From the NCBI GenBank assembly GCA_029279945.1, contig JAJUHK010000006.1, positions 1 to 64,000 of the forward strand: DNA of 64,000 nt, in the 5' to 3' direction. The DNA comes from Pseudidiomarina indica. GTDB taxonomy: Bacteria > Pseudomonadota > Gammaproteobacteria > Enterobacterales > Alteromonadaceae. The position numbers and the translations under genes were made by a program. The notes beneath the pieces were generated by a model that was not told the DNA's origin, ran no database searches, and worked only from the letters and a program-made list of their open reading frames with translations. Below are positions 1-9,726 of this stretch, piece by piece (positions within the stretch are counted from its first letter, which is position 1; each line of letters opens with the position of its first letter).

Positions 1-87
1 GATCCATTCCGAACTCAGTAGTGAAACGCTTCAGCGCCGATGGTAGTGTGGGGCCTCCCCATGTGAGAGTAGGACACTGCCAGGCTT
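1..87 (+). rRNA. rrf: 5S ribosomal RNA, 3' part (5' end outside the window)
   Basis: The first about 87 bases match the 3' three quarters of gammaproteobacterial 5S rRNA: the CCGAACTCAG block, the GCGCCGATGGTAGTGTGG arm and the closing CTGCCAGGC. About 30 bases of the 5' end lie before the window. A strong terminator follows directly, so this is the last gene of an rRNA operon on the plus strand. The exact 3' end is placed by analogy with E. coli. Confidence 0.95.
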
Positions 88-96
88 CAAATCGAG

Positions 97-125
97 AACC
101 CCGAGCTTACGCTCGGGGTTTTTTT
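97..125 (+). terminator. Rho-independent terminator of the rRNA operon
   Basis: A perfect 10-bp GC-rich stem (AACCCCGAGC / GCTCGGGGTT, 97-106 and 111-120) with a TTAC loop is followed by an unbroken T run to 125. It sits 10 bases after the 5S end. Confidence 0.95.
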
Positions 126-263
126 ATGCCTATACATACCCCATTCATGTTCGAATCACCCTTTTTTATTCGAAAAAATCGAAGCATACTCGCTAATTAA
201 TCCGATATCTCATTTTCAAAAATAAGCTACACTTCTGATAGTTCATTATCAGGGAGTTATCGC

Positions 264-815
264 ATGTTTAAAAATACCGCTCATAGCTACGGCTGGGTAA
301 GCATTGCGATGCATTGGATCACCGCAGTATTGGTCATCGGGTTGTTTATTCTTGGCTATTGGATGTTAACCCTAGGCTACTACGACAGCTGGTACCGATT
401 AGGCCCTTGGTGGCATAAATCATTCGGTATTACCTTGTTGGTGTTGACCGTGATCCGGCTGTTGTGGAGCTTATCGAATCAAAAACCAGAACCTTTGGGG
501 ACACCGTGGGAAAAGCGTGGTGCAACCGTAGGTCATGCACTTATTTATGGATTGTTGTTTGTTACGTTAATTAGTGGTTATTTGATTTCAACGGCGGATG
601 GTCGAGGTATTTCTGTATTTGATTGGTTCGAAGTGCCAGCGTTAATTACAAGCATACCGCAGCAGGAAGACATTGCCGGAGTGATTCATTGGTATGCCGC
701 TCTCACATTAGTGATTGTTGCCGCGGGACATGCATTAGCTGCGTTGCGCCACCACATCGTTAATCGTGATAACACCCTTAAACGTATGTTGCGGCCCACT
801 CCACCAGGCCAATAA
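264..815 (+). CDS. yceJ: Cytochrome b561 family membrane protein (YceJ-like)
   Basis: A 183-residue four-helix inner-membrane di-heme protein that carries electrons between quinol and periplasmic partners. Hydrophobic segments lie near residues 13-35, 53-70, 88-108 and 140-162. Histidines H17, H51, H142 and H156 sit in or beside them, where b561 family heme ligands are expected. The start follows a good CAGGGAG ribosome site. It is immediately followed by yceI, the same pairing as E. coli yceJ-yceI. The physiological partner is unknown. A role in acid or osmotic stress is only inferred from that pairing. Confidence 0.85.
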   Translation: MFKNTAHSYGWVSIAMHWITAVLVIGLFILGYWMLTLGYYDSWYRLGPWWHKSFGITLLVLTVIRLLWSLSNQKPEPLGTPWEKRGATVGHALIYGLLFVTLISGYLISTADGRGISVFDWFEVPALITSIPQQEDIAGVIHWYAALTLVIVAAGHALAALRHHIVNRDNTLKRMLRPTPPGQ

Positions 816-863
816 ACGATTGAAAAATTTTTATCTTATTATTCTATTCATCAGGAGATTTTT

Positions 864-1439
864 ATGAAAAAACTAGCTTTAGCAACATTGATTTCGCTCG
901 CTACCCTCGGTGCAACTTCAGCACAAGCTGCTGATTATGTTATCGACACTAAGGATGCACATGCATTTGTGCAATTCAAAATCAGCCACCTAGGATACAG
1001 CTGGTTATTAGGTCGCTTTAACGATTTCGAGGGCACCTTTAGCTACGATGAAGCCGATCCAAGCGCAGCCAAAGTTGATGTCACCATTAATGTAGCCAGC
1101 GTCGATAGTAACCATGCAGAGCGTGACAAGCATTTACGGAGTGCTGATTTCTTTAATGTGAGCAAGTACCCAAAAGCGACTTTCGTATCAACCAGCTATA
1201 CGCCAAATGGTGATGGTACAGGTGTATTGAAGGGTAAATTTACGCTACATGGCACCACGAACGACATTGCTATTGATGTGAAAGAAATTGGTTCAGGACA
1301 AGATCCTTGGGGTGGTTTCCGGCGTGGTTTTGAAGGTACTGTGACGATTAAACCAGCTGACTACGGAATGAAGTATGATTTAGGTCCAGCGTCTGAAACT
1401 GTTGAGATCTTCTTATCGATTGAAGGTATCAAGAAGTAA
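864..1439 (+). CDS. yceI: YceI family periplasmic lipid-binding protein
   Basis: 191 residues with a Sec signal peptide (MKKLALATLISLATLG..., cleavage probably after ...SAQA at about residue 22), so the product is periplasmic. The mature part begins with the YceI signature (DYVIDTKDAHAFVQFKI then GRFNDFEGTF) and keeps the 'DVTINVASVDSNHAERDKHLRSADFF' type core. YceI proteins form a lipocalin-like barrel that binds polyisoprenoid or other amphiphilic molecules. The strong AGGAG site lies 6-8 bases before the ATG. It is the second gene of a likely two-gene unit with the b561 gene, ended by the hairpin just downstream. Confidence 0.93.
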   Translation: MKKLALATLISLATLGATSAQAADYVIDTKDAHAFVQFKISHLGYSWLLGRFNDFEGTFSYDEADPSAAKVDVTINVASVDSNHAERDKHLRSADFFNVSKYPKATFVSTSYTPNGDGTGVLKGKFTLHGTTNDIAIDVKEIGSGQDPWGGFRRGFEGTVTIKPADYGMKYDLGPASETVEIFLSIEGIKK

Positions 1440-1455
1440 CAGAACTGTGCACAAT

Positions 1456-1489
1456 AAGCTTGCGGCTATAGCTGCAAGCTTTCTCTTTC
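1456..1489 (+). terminator. Probable terminator after yceI
   Basis: AAGCTTGC and GCAAGCTT (1456-1463, 1474-1481) form a stem extended by an inner GC..GC pair, followed by TTCTCTTT. It overlaps the stop codon of the converging hemY. The T tract is only on the plus side, so it should act on yceI. Confidence 0.65.
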
Positions 1490-2626
1490 CCGATAGCAGC
1501 GTAGTGCGTTTGCAGTATCCCCTAGCTTGTCGTAAGTTACAGCTAAATCTAACAACAATTGACGTGATGGCTGCTGTTCTGCTGCTTTACGTAACGCCCG
1601 TTGCGCTAAGGTTAAATCATTCGTTTGTAATGCTAACTGTCCCAACGCATGTAGTAACACCGCGTCATCTGGGTGTTGCTTGAGCTTCTCTTGAATCAAA
1701 TTACGCAGTTCTGGGCCGGGCACCAACAAGTTATGCTCAAGTAAATAAGCAATATCTAGTTCACCACGTTTTAGCGCGCGTGCTGCCACTTTATCTGCTG
1801 CTGCCGTAGCGTCGAAGGTTTTTAAAGCACGTAAGTAAGCCCGCCGAATAACCGCATCACGGCGTTGATCGCGACTTAGTCCTTGCCAATAATCTTGCAA
1901 TGAAGATGCGCCTAGACGCCCTGCCTCGAGCATCAAATTAAACTGAACTTCTTCTTGTAGTGCAGCAAATTCTTGTGGGCTAAAAAGTTGTTGTTTAGCA
2001 GCGCGAGGGAGTAAGTCGGCAAGATCATGGTAACGTTGCATTGAGCGCATCCCCAGAATTGCGTACCGCAACAAACTTGGGTGGTGCGGATAATCTGCCA
2101 ACAACGCTTTCAATTCTGGCCAACGCCGCTCTACAGCATCCGAAGACTCCCGCAGCGCTAGAATCATTTCAGTTAATGGTAACTCATTTGTTTGATGACT
2201 GCGGGTCAACCACTCGCGTGCTTGTTTGATATCACCCACCCGTTGCGCAGCGTAGGCTGCTAATAGGGCATCGGTAGGCAGTTTACGTAATTGCCAAGCC
2301 CGATTAATGGCTCTAGAACTGGCATCGTAATCCCCATGATTCAACTGAATCAGGGCTTCTCGAAAAGCTTGTTCTGCTTTAACTTCACGACGTTGGCCGA
2401 ACCATTTAATTCCCCATTCGGTGCCGCGGATCAAACGTCCGATAAAGCGTAATATTACCCGCAGGATAAGTAACACCACCACCAGCAGAATCAGCGCGGC
2501 AACCAAGCTGGTCTCGATAGTGTAGTTACCCACTGCGATAAGCACATAACCAGTATTGCCTGACCACAAGGGGCCTACCAGCAAACCTGCAATGACAAGT
2601 ACGATGATAGTGATGGCCGTTTTCAT
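1466..2626 (-). CDS. hemY: HemY, TPR-containing inner-membrane protein of the heme operon
   Basis: 386 residues. Two membrane helices (about 1-22 and 40-63) are separated by a short loop. The long soluble part (from about 85) is made of helical TPR-like repeats, for example 'ALIQLNHGDYDASSRAINRAW' and 'LHALGQLALQTNDLTLAQRALRKAA'. The last gene of the hemC-hemD-hemX-hemY set, 3 bases after hemX. HemY occurs beside heme genes throughout gammaproteobacteria, but its biochemical role is unsettled. It is not the Bacillus HemY oxidase. The name rests on synteny plus domain layout. Confidence 0.92.
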   Translation of the reverse strand: MKTAITIIVLVIAGLLVGPLWSGNTGYVLIAVGNYTIETSLVAALILLVVVLLILRVILRFIGRLIRGTEWGIKWFGQRREVKAEQAFREALIQLNHGDYDASSRAINRAWQLRKLPTDALLAAYAAQRVGDIKQAREWLTRSHQTNELPLTEMILALRESSDAVERRWPELKALLADYPHHPSLLRYAILGMRSMQRYHDLADLLPRAAKQQLFSPQEFAALQEEVQFNLMLEAGRLGASSLQDYWQGLSRDQRRDAVIRRAYLRALKTFDATAAADKVAARALKRGELDIAYLLEHNLLVPGPELRNLIQEKLKQHPDDAVLLHALGQLALQTNDLTLAQRALRKAAEQQPSRQLLLDLAVTYDKLGDTANALRCYRERESLQL

Positions 2627-2629
2627 GGC

Positions 2630-3748
2630 TTAACCCCCTTGCCCAAGCTGCTGTGCGAGACGCTCCAGTTGTCTTTGTGCTTCAAGTTGCGCAGGATAAG
2701 CTGGGCGCAACTGTTGCTGTCGTAACTGCTGTAATTGGCCAATAGACGCTGCTAGATCAGTGTTGTTGATGACACTGGCAACGTGTTGGAGCAGGTGAAT
2801 AGCTTCATCAAGATTGGCTTCGTAGAGTGTTTGGGAATTGTGGAGTGCTGCTTGTTGCGCTAACTGCAATTGCAGCAGCACGCGCTGTTGCAGTACGTTA
2901 AAGTAAGCTTGTTCAAGCATCGGAGCAACCGCTTGATCATGGCGCTGCACCTGAATGAATTGACTGAATAAAGTTGCCATGCTGCGTTGTAAGTTGCTTA
3001 ACCAAGTATTATCTGAGCTTGGGTCAGTCCCTGCGTTAGGTTGTGTTACTGATTGCTGCCAATCTTGTTCGGCCAGTTGTGCACGAATACCTATCAGGGC
3101 TAGACTCGCTGCCGATACTTGTTGTTGCGGTAGCTGTTCAAGCCGCGCGATATCACTTACCAATGCTTCGCGAACAGCAAAGTGTGCAGGATTATCGAGT
3201 GCTGTAAGATGAGACAAGGCCAACTTCAAAAAGGCAATCGCAGCTGCAATATCATGCTCAATCCATAGCTTCATTGCTGCACGGTCGGTAAGGTTACGCG
3301 CTTCAAAAATCCGCCAATGGGCTTCTTGCGATAAATCGAGGTTAGCAAGCTCAGCTTGGACCGACTTTACCGCCATATGATAATTATCGAGCTGCTGTTG
3401 TTGCTGCCGTAACTGGTTTCTGACAGCTTGTTCTAAGGCAGCCGTAGATTGATTGACTTGCTGCGCAATTCGCCCCTCTAGCGCACTTAGCTGCTGCTCG
3501 AATTGACTCATGGAGGCAGCGGTTTGCTGTTGTTGGGCGGTCATAGCCGCCAGTTGCTGTTGATGATGTGGCCACCATTTGGCGTATCCTAACCAGCCCG
3601 CAGCGCCAATTGCCAGCAACAATACGAGTGCAACCCACCAGCCGCCATAGCCTTTTTTAGTCGTAGGCTGTGCTGCGTTTACCACCGGCTGTTCAGCCGC
3701 TACTGGAGCACTTGTGGTTGTCTCGGGAGTTTGGTTTGACTCGCTCAT
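2630..3748 (-). CDS. hemX: HemX, membrane-anchored coiled-coil protein
   Basis: 372 residues. A low-complexity cytoplasmic N-terminus (rich in T, P, A, Q) leads to one membrane helix at about 36-54 (WWVALVLLLAIGAAGWLGYA). A Gln-rich coiled coil (about 65-135) and an all-helical domain follow. This is the usual HemX layout. Older databases call it uroporphyrinogen-III methylase, but no methyltransferase motif is visible. Its start overlaps the hemD stop in an ATGA, so translation is probably coupled. It likely acts as a scaffold or regulator in tetrapyrrole synthesis, which is not proven. Confidence 0.9.
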   Translation of the reverse strand: MSESNQTPETTTSAPVAAEQPVVNAAQPTTKKGYGGWWVALVLLLAIGAAGWLGYAKWWPHHQQQLAAMTAQQQQTAASMSQFEQQLSALEGRIAQQVNQSTAALEQAVRNQLRQQQQQLDNYHMAVKSVQAELANLDLSQEAHWRIFEARNLTDRAAMKLWIEHDIAAAIAFLKLALSHLTALDNPAHFAVREALVSDIARLEQLPQQQVSAASLALIGIRAQLAEQDWQQSVTQPNAGTDPSSDNTWLSNLQRSMATLFSQFIQVQRHDQAVAPMLEQAYFNVLQQRVLLQLQLAQQAALHNSQTLYEANLDEAIHLLQHVASVINNTDLAASIGQLQQLRQQQLRPAYPAQLEAQRQLERLAQQLGQGG

Positions 3749-4530
3749 AACAGTTCCTTTTGCTGTTCAACTTGGTGTTGCCACGCCTCGGCAATTGCAA
3801 AGGGGGTAGCACTATGGGCAACCACCACATTTTTTTGTAGGGCGGATGGGATGAGGTGCTTAAGTCGGTCACTGGCGACGATCCAGTAACAGCTGGCAAG
3901 CCAATCGATGTCAGCATTGGGTACCGCAGCTAAAAAGTAACCCAATTGCTCAGCACTAGTCACCACAATACCGTTTACATGGTGTCGCCAGAGTTGATAT
4001 TCATGGTCAGAAATAGTGGCTTGCTGGCGTTGATATACCTCTAAAAAGGTAACATCTGCACCGCGTGCGGTAAGCGTCTCAGCCACCAGATCACGGCCAC
4101 CTTTACCGCGGACAATAAGCCAGCGTTGACCTTTGACGTCGGCCAGCTCCGGAAATTCAAGTAAGGACTCACTATTATGTTGTCGCCAAGGACAATTCAC
4201 GGGGCGCCCCACTACTTTCGCAATCGCTGCTGCACTGGTCGGCCCAACCGCGTACCAGCGTGCGATAGGCATAGGGATGCCTGGGGCCCAGTCCTTGGCC
4301 TGTTGTGCAAAATAATGAGCCGCATTGACGCTGACCATGAGGCCAGCATCCCATTGCTGTCGCAGAATTCCCGCAAGGCTATGGTTAGGATCATCGTAGC
4401 TATGGATAGTTACCATACTCTTACTGCTGCTGGTGAGGTCAACCCCTAGAGCAGCTGCACGTTGCGATAGTAAGCGAGTGACTTCAGTCACTTGGTTGTC
4501 AGGGCGTAACAGCAGTAAGTGATGATTCAT
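3745..4530 (-). CDS. hemD: Uroporphyrinogen-III synthase
   Basis: 261 residues, normal length for HemD. It closes hydroxymethylbilane to uroporphyrinogen III with inversion of ring D, in the cytoplasm. Family marks are the N-terminal '[16 protein letters not shown]', '[12 protein letters not shown]' near the middle and '[14 protein letters not shown]' in the second domain. HemD sequences are weakly conserved, so the position between hemC and hemX is important support. It overlaps hemC by four bases (ATGA) at its start and hemX at its end. Confidence 0.95.
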   Translation of the reverse strand: MNHHLLLLRPDNQVTEVTRLLSQRAAALGVDLTSSSKSMVTIHSYDDPNHSLAGILRQQWDAGLMVSVNAAHYFAQQAKDWAPGIPMPIARWYAVGPTSAAAIAKVVGRPVNCPWRQHNSESLLEFPELADVKGQRWLIVRGKGGRDLVAETLTARGADVTFLEVYQRQQATISDHEYQLWRHHVNGIVVTSAEQLGYFLAAVPNADIDWLASCYWIVASDRLKHLIPSALQKNVVVAHSATPFAIAEAWQHQVEQQKELL

Positions 4531-5468
4531 GACTGCAACTCATTCTCTGCATAAACGTCGGTTAAAATTTTACCGGCTCCACGGGCGAGCAAATAGTCGG
4601 CTAATTCAGCACCTAATGCTTCGGCATGATCGCGGTGGCCACTGATTTCTCCTTCGATGATTTCACTTCCATCAGGGCGGCCCACTAGACCACGCAAATA
4701 GACTTGATCACCATGGAGTTCAGCATAGGCACCGATGGGTACTTGGCATCCCCCTTGTAAGCGTCGGTTCATAGCCCGTTCAGCTAACACACAACTGCGT
4801 GTATCAGGGCACGTGAGGGGTGCTAACAGCGCTTTAGTTTCAGCGTCATCGCTACGGCATTCAATACCCAACACCCCTTGCCCGTTAGCGGGTAAGCACA
4901 ACTCAACGGCGATGCGCTCTTTGATACGATCAGTCAGCCCTAAACGAACCAATCCTGATGCCGCAAGAATGATGGCATCAAATTCGCCTTCATCAAGTTT
5001 GCGTAGGCGTGTTTGTACGTTACCACGCAAATCACGAATGATTAAGTGTGGGTAATGAGCCAATAATTGGCATTTACGGCGTAAGCTACAAGTGCCGACA
5101 ACCGCGCCAGCTGGTAACTCATCGAGGCGGGCATAGTGGTTGGAAACAAATGCATCGCGTGGATCTTCACGCTCGCAGATACCAAATAATTCTAAGCCTG
5201 GTGGAAACTCAACAGGCAAATCTTTCATGGAATGGACGGCAAGGTCAGCCTTGCCTTCTAACATGGCCACTTCCAACTCTTTCACAAACAGCCCTTTACC
5301 GCCAATTTTGGCAAGCGGCGTGTCGAGAATGACGTCGCCGCGGGTACTCATCGGCAATAGCTCAACAGTTAAGTTGTCGTGTAGTTGCTCCAGCCGCGCT
5401 TTAATATGTTCTGCTTGCCACATGGCAAGCATGCTTTTACGGGTGGCGATGCGTAATGTTCTACTCAT
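4527..5468 (-). CDS. hemC: Hydroxymethylbilane synthase (porphobilinogen deaminase)
   Basis: 313 residues. The enzyme polymerises four porphobilinogens to hydroxymethylbilane. Seen: the N-terminal [15 protein letters not shown] signature, 'KGLFVKELE', the active-site 'AVHSMKDLP' and '[11 protein letters not shown]'. The dipyrromethane-cofactor cysteine is C241 in [13 protein letters not shown]. It is the first gene of a likely hemCDXY operon on the minus strand, starting 25 bases after cyaY, so cyaY may be co-transcribed. Confidence 0.98.
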   Translation of the reverse strand: MSRTLRIATRKSMLAMWQAEHIKARLEQLHDNLTVELLPMSTRGDVILDTPLAKIGGKGLFVKELEVAMLEGKADLAVHSMKDLPVEFPPGLELFGICEREDPRDAFVSNHYARLDELPAGAVVGTCSLRRKCQLLAHYPHLIIRDLRGNVQTRLRKLDEGEFDAIILAASGLVRLGLTDRIKERIAVELCLPANGQGVLGIECRSDDAETKALLAPLTCPDTRSCVLAERAMNRRLQGGCQVPIGAYAELHGDQVYLRGLVGRPDGSEIIEGEISGHRDHAEALGAELADYLLARGAGKILTDVYAENELQS

Positions 5469-5493
5469 AACAGCGATGCTCTTATTTTTAATA

Positions 5494-5820
5494 TTATGCT
5501 TGTGGAGGCGCTAACTTAATTGGTATTTCTGCTTGGCGACTAGCGGCGTCGTTGAGTAGCGCCCATAATTCACTACCGGTACGGTTATCGATCCACTGAC
5601 CATCATGATATTCAAAATGATGGCCGTTAAATTTGGTGGCAACCCATAACTGATGCAGAGGTGGTTGCTTATTGATAACCATTTTACTGCCGTTCGGGAA
5701 GGTTAACTCTAAAATGTCGCCGCCTGATTCGCAGTCAATATCCACCTCGCACGCTTCGATGGCTTCTTCGATAGCCAAAATGGTAGCTTCGGCGAGTTCG
5801 TGGTATTCGTGCTCTAGCAT
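5494..5820 (-). CDS. cyaY: CyaY, bacterial frataxin
   Basis: 108 residues from the chosen start ([11 protein letters not shown]...), close to the 106 of E. coli CyaY. An upstream in-frame extension to 5871 is possible, but the AGGAG site 6-7 bases before 5820 and the family alignment favour the shorter form. Frataxin binds iron and tunes IscS-based Fe-S cluster assembly. The first helix carries the acidic ridge ([25 protein letters not shown]). The strands include '[26 protein letters not shown]' and '[19 protein letters not shown]'. It lies divergent from lptM-lysA, as in E. coli. Confidence 0.95.
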   Translation of the reverse strand: MLEHEYHELAEATILAIEEAIEACEVDIDCESGGDILELTFPNGSKMVINKQPPLHQLWVATKFNGHHFEYHDGQWIDNRTGSELWALLNDAASRQAEIPIKLAPPQA

Positions 5821-5907
5821 GTTTACTCCTGATAATGACATTTGTGCGTTGCAATGCGATGATATGCGCACTGGCTAAAAACCGTAACAATTAGGTACAG
5901 TTTACCG

Positions 5908-6051
5908 ATGTTTAACTTGAAAGTAATGCGTCTTATCATTGTAGCAGGAACCCTGAGCTTTATCGCTGCTTGTGGTCAAAAAGGGCCGCTTGAATTACCG
6001 CCACCGGTGGAGCAAAACCAACCCGCTGCACCAGCCGATCCTAGTGAGTAA
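5908..6051 (+). CDS. lptM: LptM (YifL) small lipoprotein
   Basis: 47 residues. It has an N-terminal hydrophobic signal, a lipobox (FIAAC, lipidated Cys at residue 22) and then the family hallmark GQKGPLELPP with a Pro-rich tail. LptM is an outer-membrane lipoprotein that assists maturation of the LptDE lipopolysaccharide translocon. It stops 2 bases before lysA, matching the cyaY / yifL-dapF arrangement of enterics. The start could also be ATG 5926, which leaves a shorter signal. Neither has a strong ribosome site. Confidence 0.88.
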   Translation: MFNLKVMRLIIVAGTLSFIAACGQKGPLELPPPVEQNQPAAPADPSE

Positions 6052-6053
6052 TT

Positions 6054-7304
6054 ATGAGTTTTGACTATCACGATGGCCTTCTCTATGCAGAACAATGCAG
6101 CGTCGCTGCATTGGCGGCCCAACATGGCACACCTCTCTACGTGTATTCCCAACAACAGATAGTGAAGAATTGGCAACAGTTTGCGGCAGTGTGGCCAGCC
6201 CCTCACCGCTTATGTTACGCCGTTAAAGCAAATAGTAATTTAGCCGTGCTCAATGTATTAGCCCAGTTAGGTGCTGGTTTTGATATTGTTTCTGGCGGAG
6301 AGTTAGCGCGCGTGCTTGCGGCCGGTGGTCGTGCTGACCGAGTGGTGTTTTCTGGGGTTGCGAAAAGTCGTGCCGAGATGGCTGCAGCATTAGAGCAGGG
6401 AATTTACTGTTTCAATGTGGAATCGGCTGCCGAGCTGGAGCAATTAAACGACGTGGCGCGAGCCCACCAAATAACGGCACCTGTTTCCTTGCGCGTTAAC
6501 CCAGATGTGGACGCTCAAACGCACCCATATATTTCCACGGGGCTAAAAAGTAATAAGTTTGGCATTGCGATGCGACATGCCCGTGATGTGGCTGTGCGGG
6601 CGCAGGATCTCCCGCATATTCAGCTGCAAGGTGTGGATTGCCATATTGGGTCACAAATTTTGACGGCTGCACCATTTCTTGATGCTGCTGACCGTATGTT
6701 GGCACTTATCACGCAATTGCGAGGCGATGGTATCACCATCAGCCACTTAAATATGGGGGGCGGTATAGGTATCCCATATCAGCATGAACAGGCATTGGAT
6801 GTTAGCGCTTACTTACTTGAGTTGCAGCGTCGTGCTGATGCGGTTGGTGGTTTAACCTTGATGCTTGAACCGGGCCGCTCGATTGTCGGCAATGCTGGGA
6901 TATTAGTGACGGAAGTTATCTATCATAAGGCCGGTGACGATAAAGATTTCCTATTGGTCGATGCCGGTATGAATGATTTAATGCGGCCTGCACTGTATCA
7001 GGCGTATCACGATATTATCCCAGTCAAGCAAAGCTCTGCATCACCAATGCTGGTGGATGTGGTTGGGCCGGTATGTGAAACGGGCGATTTTCTGGGGCAT
7101 GCGCGTCATTTAGCGGCAGCTGCGGGCGATTTATTAGCGGTGATGAATGCAGGAGCCTACGGATTTACCATGAGTTCTAATTACAACACCCGCCCGCGAG
7201 CAGCTGAAGTGATGGTAGTGGGTGATAACGCCCATGTGATCCGGGAGCGTGAAACCTTGAGTGAGTTATGGAAAGGTGAGCATATTGTGGAGCTGCGACG
7301 ATGA
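6054..7304 (+). CDS. lysA: Diaminopimelate decarboxylase
   Basis: 416 residues. A PLP enzyme catalysing the last step of lysine synthesis (meso-DAP to lysine). The Schiff-base lysine is K58 in CYAVKAN. The glycine-rich phosphate-binding loop is '[10 protein letters not shown]', with '[11 protein letters not shown]' further on. The dimer-interface active-site Cys lies in '[11 protein letters not shown]', and '[18 protein letters not shown]' closes the site. It overlaps dapF by four bases, so the enzymes acting directly before and after meso-DAP are translationally linked. Confidence 0.98.
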   Translation: MSFDYHDGLLYAEQCSVAALAAQHGTPLYVYSQQQIVKNWQQFAAVWPAPHRLCYAVKANSNLAVLNVLAQLGAGFDIVSGGELARVLAAGGRADRVVFSGVAKSRAEMAAALEQGIYCFNVESAAELEQLNDVARAHQITAPVSLRVNPDVDAQTHPYISTGLKSNKFGIAMRHARDVAVRAQDLPHIQLQGVDCHIGSQILTAAPFLDAADRMLALITQLRGDGITISHLNMGGGIGIPYQHEQALDVSAYLLELQRRADAVGGLTLMLEPGRSIVGNAGILVTEVIYHKAGDDKDFLLVDAGMNDLMRPALYQAYHDIIPVKQSSASPMLVDVVGPVCETGDFLGHARHLAAAAGDLLAVMNAGAYGFTMSSNYNTRPRAAEVMVVGDNAHVIRERETLSELWKGEHIVELRR

Positions 7305-8122
7305 ACTTCTCGAAAATGCATGGCCTTGGTAATGACTTTATGGTGATCGATGCGGTGACCCAGAACGTATATGTGAATCCGGAGCAAATTCGACATTGGG
7401 CAGATCGGCATCGTGGGGTTGGCTTCGATCAATTGCTGTTGGTGGAACCGCCCTATGATCCAGATTTAGATTTTCATTATCGAATTTTTAATGCCGATGG
7501 GTCAGAAGTTGCGCAATGTGGGAACGGGGCACGTTGCTTTGCGTTGTTCGTGAAACTCAAAGGGTTGAGCTCTAAAAACCACCTTAAGGTTAGTACCAAA
7601 GCAGGTAAAATGGTCTTGCACCATGAGCGCGATGGCCGCATCACCGTCGAAATGGGGACTCCTATGTTCCAGCCGGCGGATATTCCATTTAAGGCAAATA
7701 AAGAAGAACTCACCTATATTTTACGTGAGCAAGATCAAACCATTCTTGCGGGTGTGATGGGGATTGGTAATCCACATTGTGTGCTTGAGGTGGACAATAT
7801 TGAAACTGCGCCAGTGGCATCACTTGGGCGAGCGCTGGCGACCCATGAACGCTTCCCTGAAGGCGTAAATGTTGGCTTTATGCAACTTATTAATGACCAT
7901 CACATTAAGCTGCGCGTGTACGAGCGTGGCGTGGGAGAAACCCAAGCCTGTGGCAGTGGTGCCTGTGCCGCCGCTGTGGTTGGGATGCGACAAGGAAAAC
8001 TAGCCGATCAGGTCACCGTTGATTTACCTGGCGGTTCACTGATGATTCGATGGCAGCCTGGGCAAGCTGTGCGGATGACAGGACCAGCAGAACATGTTTA
8101 CGATGGATATATCAAACTATGA
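7301..8122 (+). CDS. dapF: Diaminopimelate epimerase
   Basis: 273 residues. It converts LL-DAP to meso-DAP for lysine and peptidoglycan. The two catalytic cysteines are visible: C73 in 'AQCGNGARC' and C217 in 'TQACGSGAC'. '[13 protein letters not shown]' is the N-terminal signature. Start and stop both overlap neighbours by four bases (lysA and the DUF484 gene). Confidence 0.98.
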   Translation: MNFSKMHGLGNDFMVIDAVTQNVYVNPEQIRHWADRHRGVGFDQLLLVEPPYDPDLDFHYRIFNADGSEVAQCGNGARCFALFVKLKGLSSKNHLKVSTKAGKMVLHHERDGRITVEMGTPMFQPADIPFKANKEELTYILREQDQTILAGVMGIGNPHCVLEVDNIETAPVASLGRALATHERFPEGVNVGFMQLINDHHIKLRVYERGVGETQACGSGACAAAVVGMRQGKLADQVTVDLPGGSLMIRWQPGQAVRMTGPAEHVYDGYIKL

Positions 8123-8826
8123 CAAGTGATGTAAAACCTCTTGAGCAAACGGTGGTGGATGACACACTGATTGCTGAATACCTCATTGAAAACCCCGATT
8201 TCTTTGAACGTCACCCGCAGTTATTGCAGCAACTAAGTTTGCGGCATCAGCAGCAGGGTGCGATTTCATTGGTGGAGCGTCAACAACAAGTTCTGCGCCA
8301 GCGCATCATGCAGCTGGAGGAGGAAATCACTGACTTGATGGTAACGGCACGGCGCAATGAGGAAATTTTCCAAGCGTACAGCGATTTGTATGTTGCGCTG
8401 TTAGCTTGTGATGATTTACCGAGCATTATGGATGCACTGCAGGACACTTTCTCGACACGCCTACAGATGCCAGCATTGACGTTGAAGTTCTTCGATAGCC
8501 CAATAGAGCTCGATGAGCAATTCACTTTCGCTGCAGACACCCACAAAATGCTACTGAGTAAACGGTTTCAAAATAGTGCAGTGTATTTAGGTCGGCTGAC
8601 TGCTGAGGAGAAGAAATTGTTGTTTCCCAATGAGGCAATTAACTCGGTGGCGTTGTTGTTGTTGGGCAAAAAAGGTGAATTAGGTATGCTGGCGATTGGT
8701 AACCATGATGCTGGCCATTTTGAACCAGCAATGGACACACTGTTAGTACGCCAATTACAGGCGTTACTCAGCCGAATTTTGCCGCCGTTGCTACAGCATC
8801 AATCCCAACACCATGACTTTAGCTGA
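8119..8826 (+). CDS. DUF484 family protein
   Basis: 235 residues from the ATG overlapping the dapF stop. An open frame extends upstream inside dapF, but the ATGA overlap and the protein start ([10 protein letters not shown]) fit the family. Order: an N-terminal helix '[21 protein letters not shown]', a coiled coil '[24 protein letters not shown]', then a GAF-like domain. This is the gene found between dapF and xerC in gammaproteobacteria. Its function is unknown. It overlaps xerC by 14 bases. Confidence 0.93.
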   Translation: MTSDVKPLEQTVVDDTLIAEYLIENPDFFERHPQLLQQLSLRHQQQGAISLVERQQQVLRQRIMQLEEEITDLMVTARRNEEIFQAYSDLYVALLACDDLPSIMDALQDTFSTRLQMPALTLKFFDSPIELDEQFTFAADTHKMLLSKRFQNSAVYLGRLTAEEKKLLFPNEAINSVALLLLGKKGELGMLAIGNHDAGHFEPAMDTLLVRQLQALLSRILPPLLQHQSQHHDFS

Positions 8827-9718
8827 ACTTCGCCAACCATTTTTAGACCATTTAGCCGGCGAGCGCGGGCTCGCCGAATTAACCCTTACCAATTACGGAC
8901 GCATTTTGGCCGATGACATAGAGGCTCTAGGCAGTCAGCGTGTTACCCAACCACAACAACTAACGGTTGCGGTCATGGAGCGCTTGCTGGTGGGGTGGCG
9001 CCGCCGCGGTTTGGGTGATTCCTCATTGGCATTACGTTTGGCGGCCTGGCGCACTTTCTGTGACTACCTGATCCGTGAAGATTGGTTGGTTGATAACCCA
9101 GCCAAACAACTCAAAGCCCCGAAGAAAGCGAAACGGTTACCGAAAAACCTCGATGTGGACAGCATTACACAGCTATTACGGCTGCCAGCTGATGATCCGC
9201 TGGCTATTCGTGACGCCGCTATGATGGAACTCCTTTATAGTAGCGGGTTGCGATTAGCCGAGCTGGTGGCATTAGATGTGGATGCGATTCACACCCGTCA
9301 CCGAGAATTACGGGTACTAGGCAAAGGGAATAAAACCCGCATTGTTCCTTATGGGCGGTTTGCCGCTGAGGCGCTCGAACGTTGGTTACCGATTCGAGCA
9401 CAATGGCTGGGTGGGCGGATTGATGAGCTAGCGCTATTCATTTCTCAACGGGCGCAGCGCATCCATCCGCGTACCGTGCAGCAACGATTAAACTATTGGG
9501 GACAGCAGCAAGGTCTAAACAGCACCTTGCACCCACACAAACTCCGTCATTCTTTTGCCTCACATATGTTAGAATCAAGCGGTGATTTACGTGCTGTGCA
9601 AGAGTTGTTAGGGCACGCCAATTTAAGCACAACTCAAGTGTATACCCACCTTGACTTTCAGCACCTCGCCAAAGTTTATGATGGTGCACACCCGCGCGCC
9701 CGAAAAAAGAAAACGTAG
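8813..9718 (+). CDS. xerC: Tyrosine recombinase XerC
   Basis: 301 residues. With XerD it resolves chromosome dimers at dif. An N-terminal SAM-like DNA-binding domain (about 1-100) is followed by the catalytic domain. It has all catalytic residues: R147 (SSGLRLAEL), K171 (LGKGNKTR), H242 and R245 (HKLRHSFASH), H268 (LLGHANLS) and nucleophile Y277 (TTQVYTH). The dapF-DUF484-xerC-yigB order identifies it as XerC rather than XerD or a phage integrase. Confidence 0.97.
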   Translation: MTLAELRQPFLDHLAGERGLAELTLTNYGRILADDIEALGSQRVTQPQQLTVAVMERLLVGWRRRGLGDSSLALRLAAWRTFCDYLIREDWLVDNPAKQLKAPKKAKRLPKNLDVDSITQLLRLPADDPLAIRDAAMMELLYSSGLRLAELVALDVDAIHTRHRELRVLGKGNKTRIVPYGRFAAEALERWLPIRAQWLGGRIDELALFISQRAQRIHPRTVQQRLNYWGQQQGLNSTLHPHKLRHSFASHMLESSGDLRAVQELLGHANLSTTQVYTHLDFQHLAKVYDGAHPRARKKKT

Positions 9719-9726
9719 GTAAATTC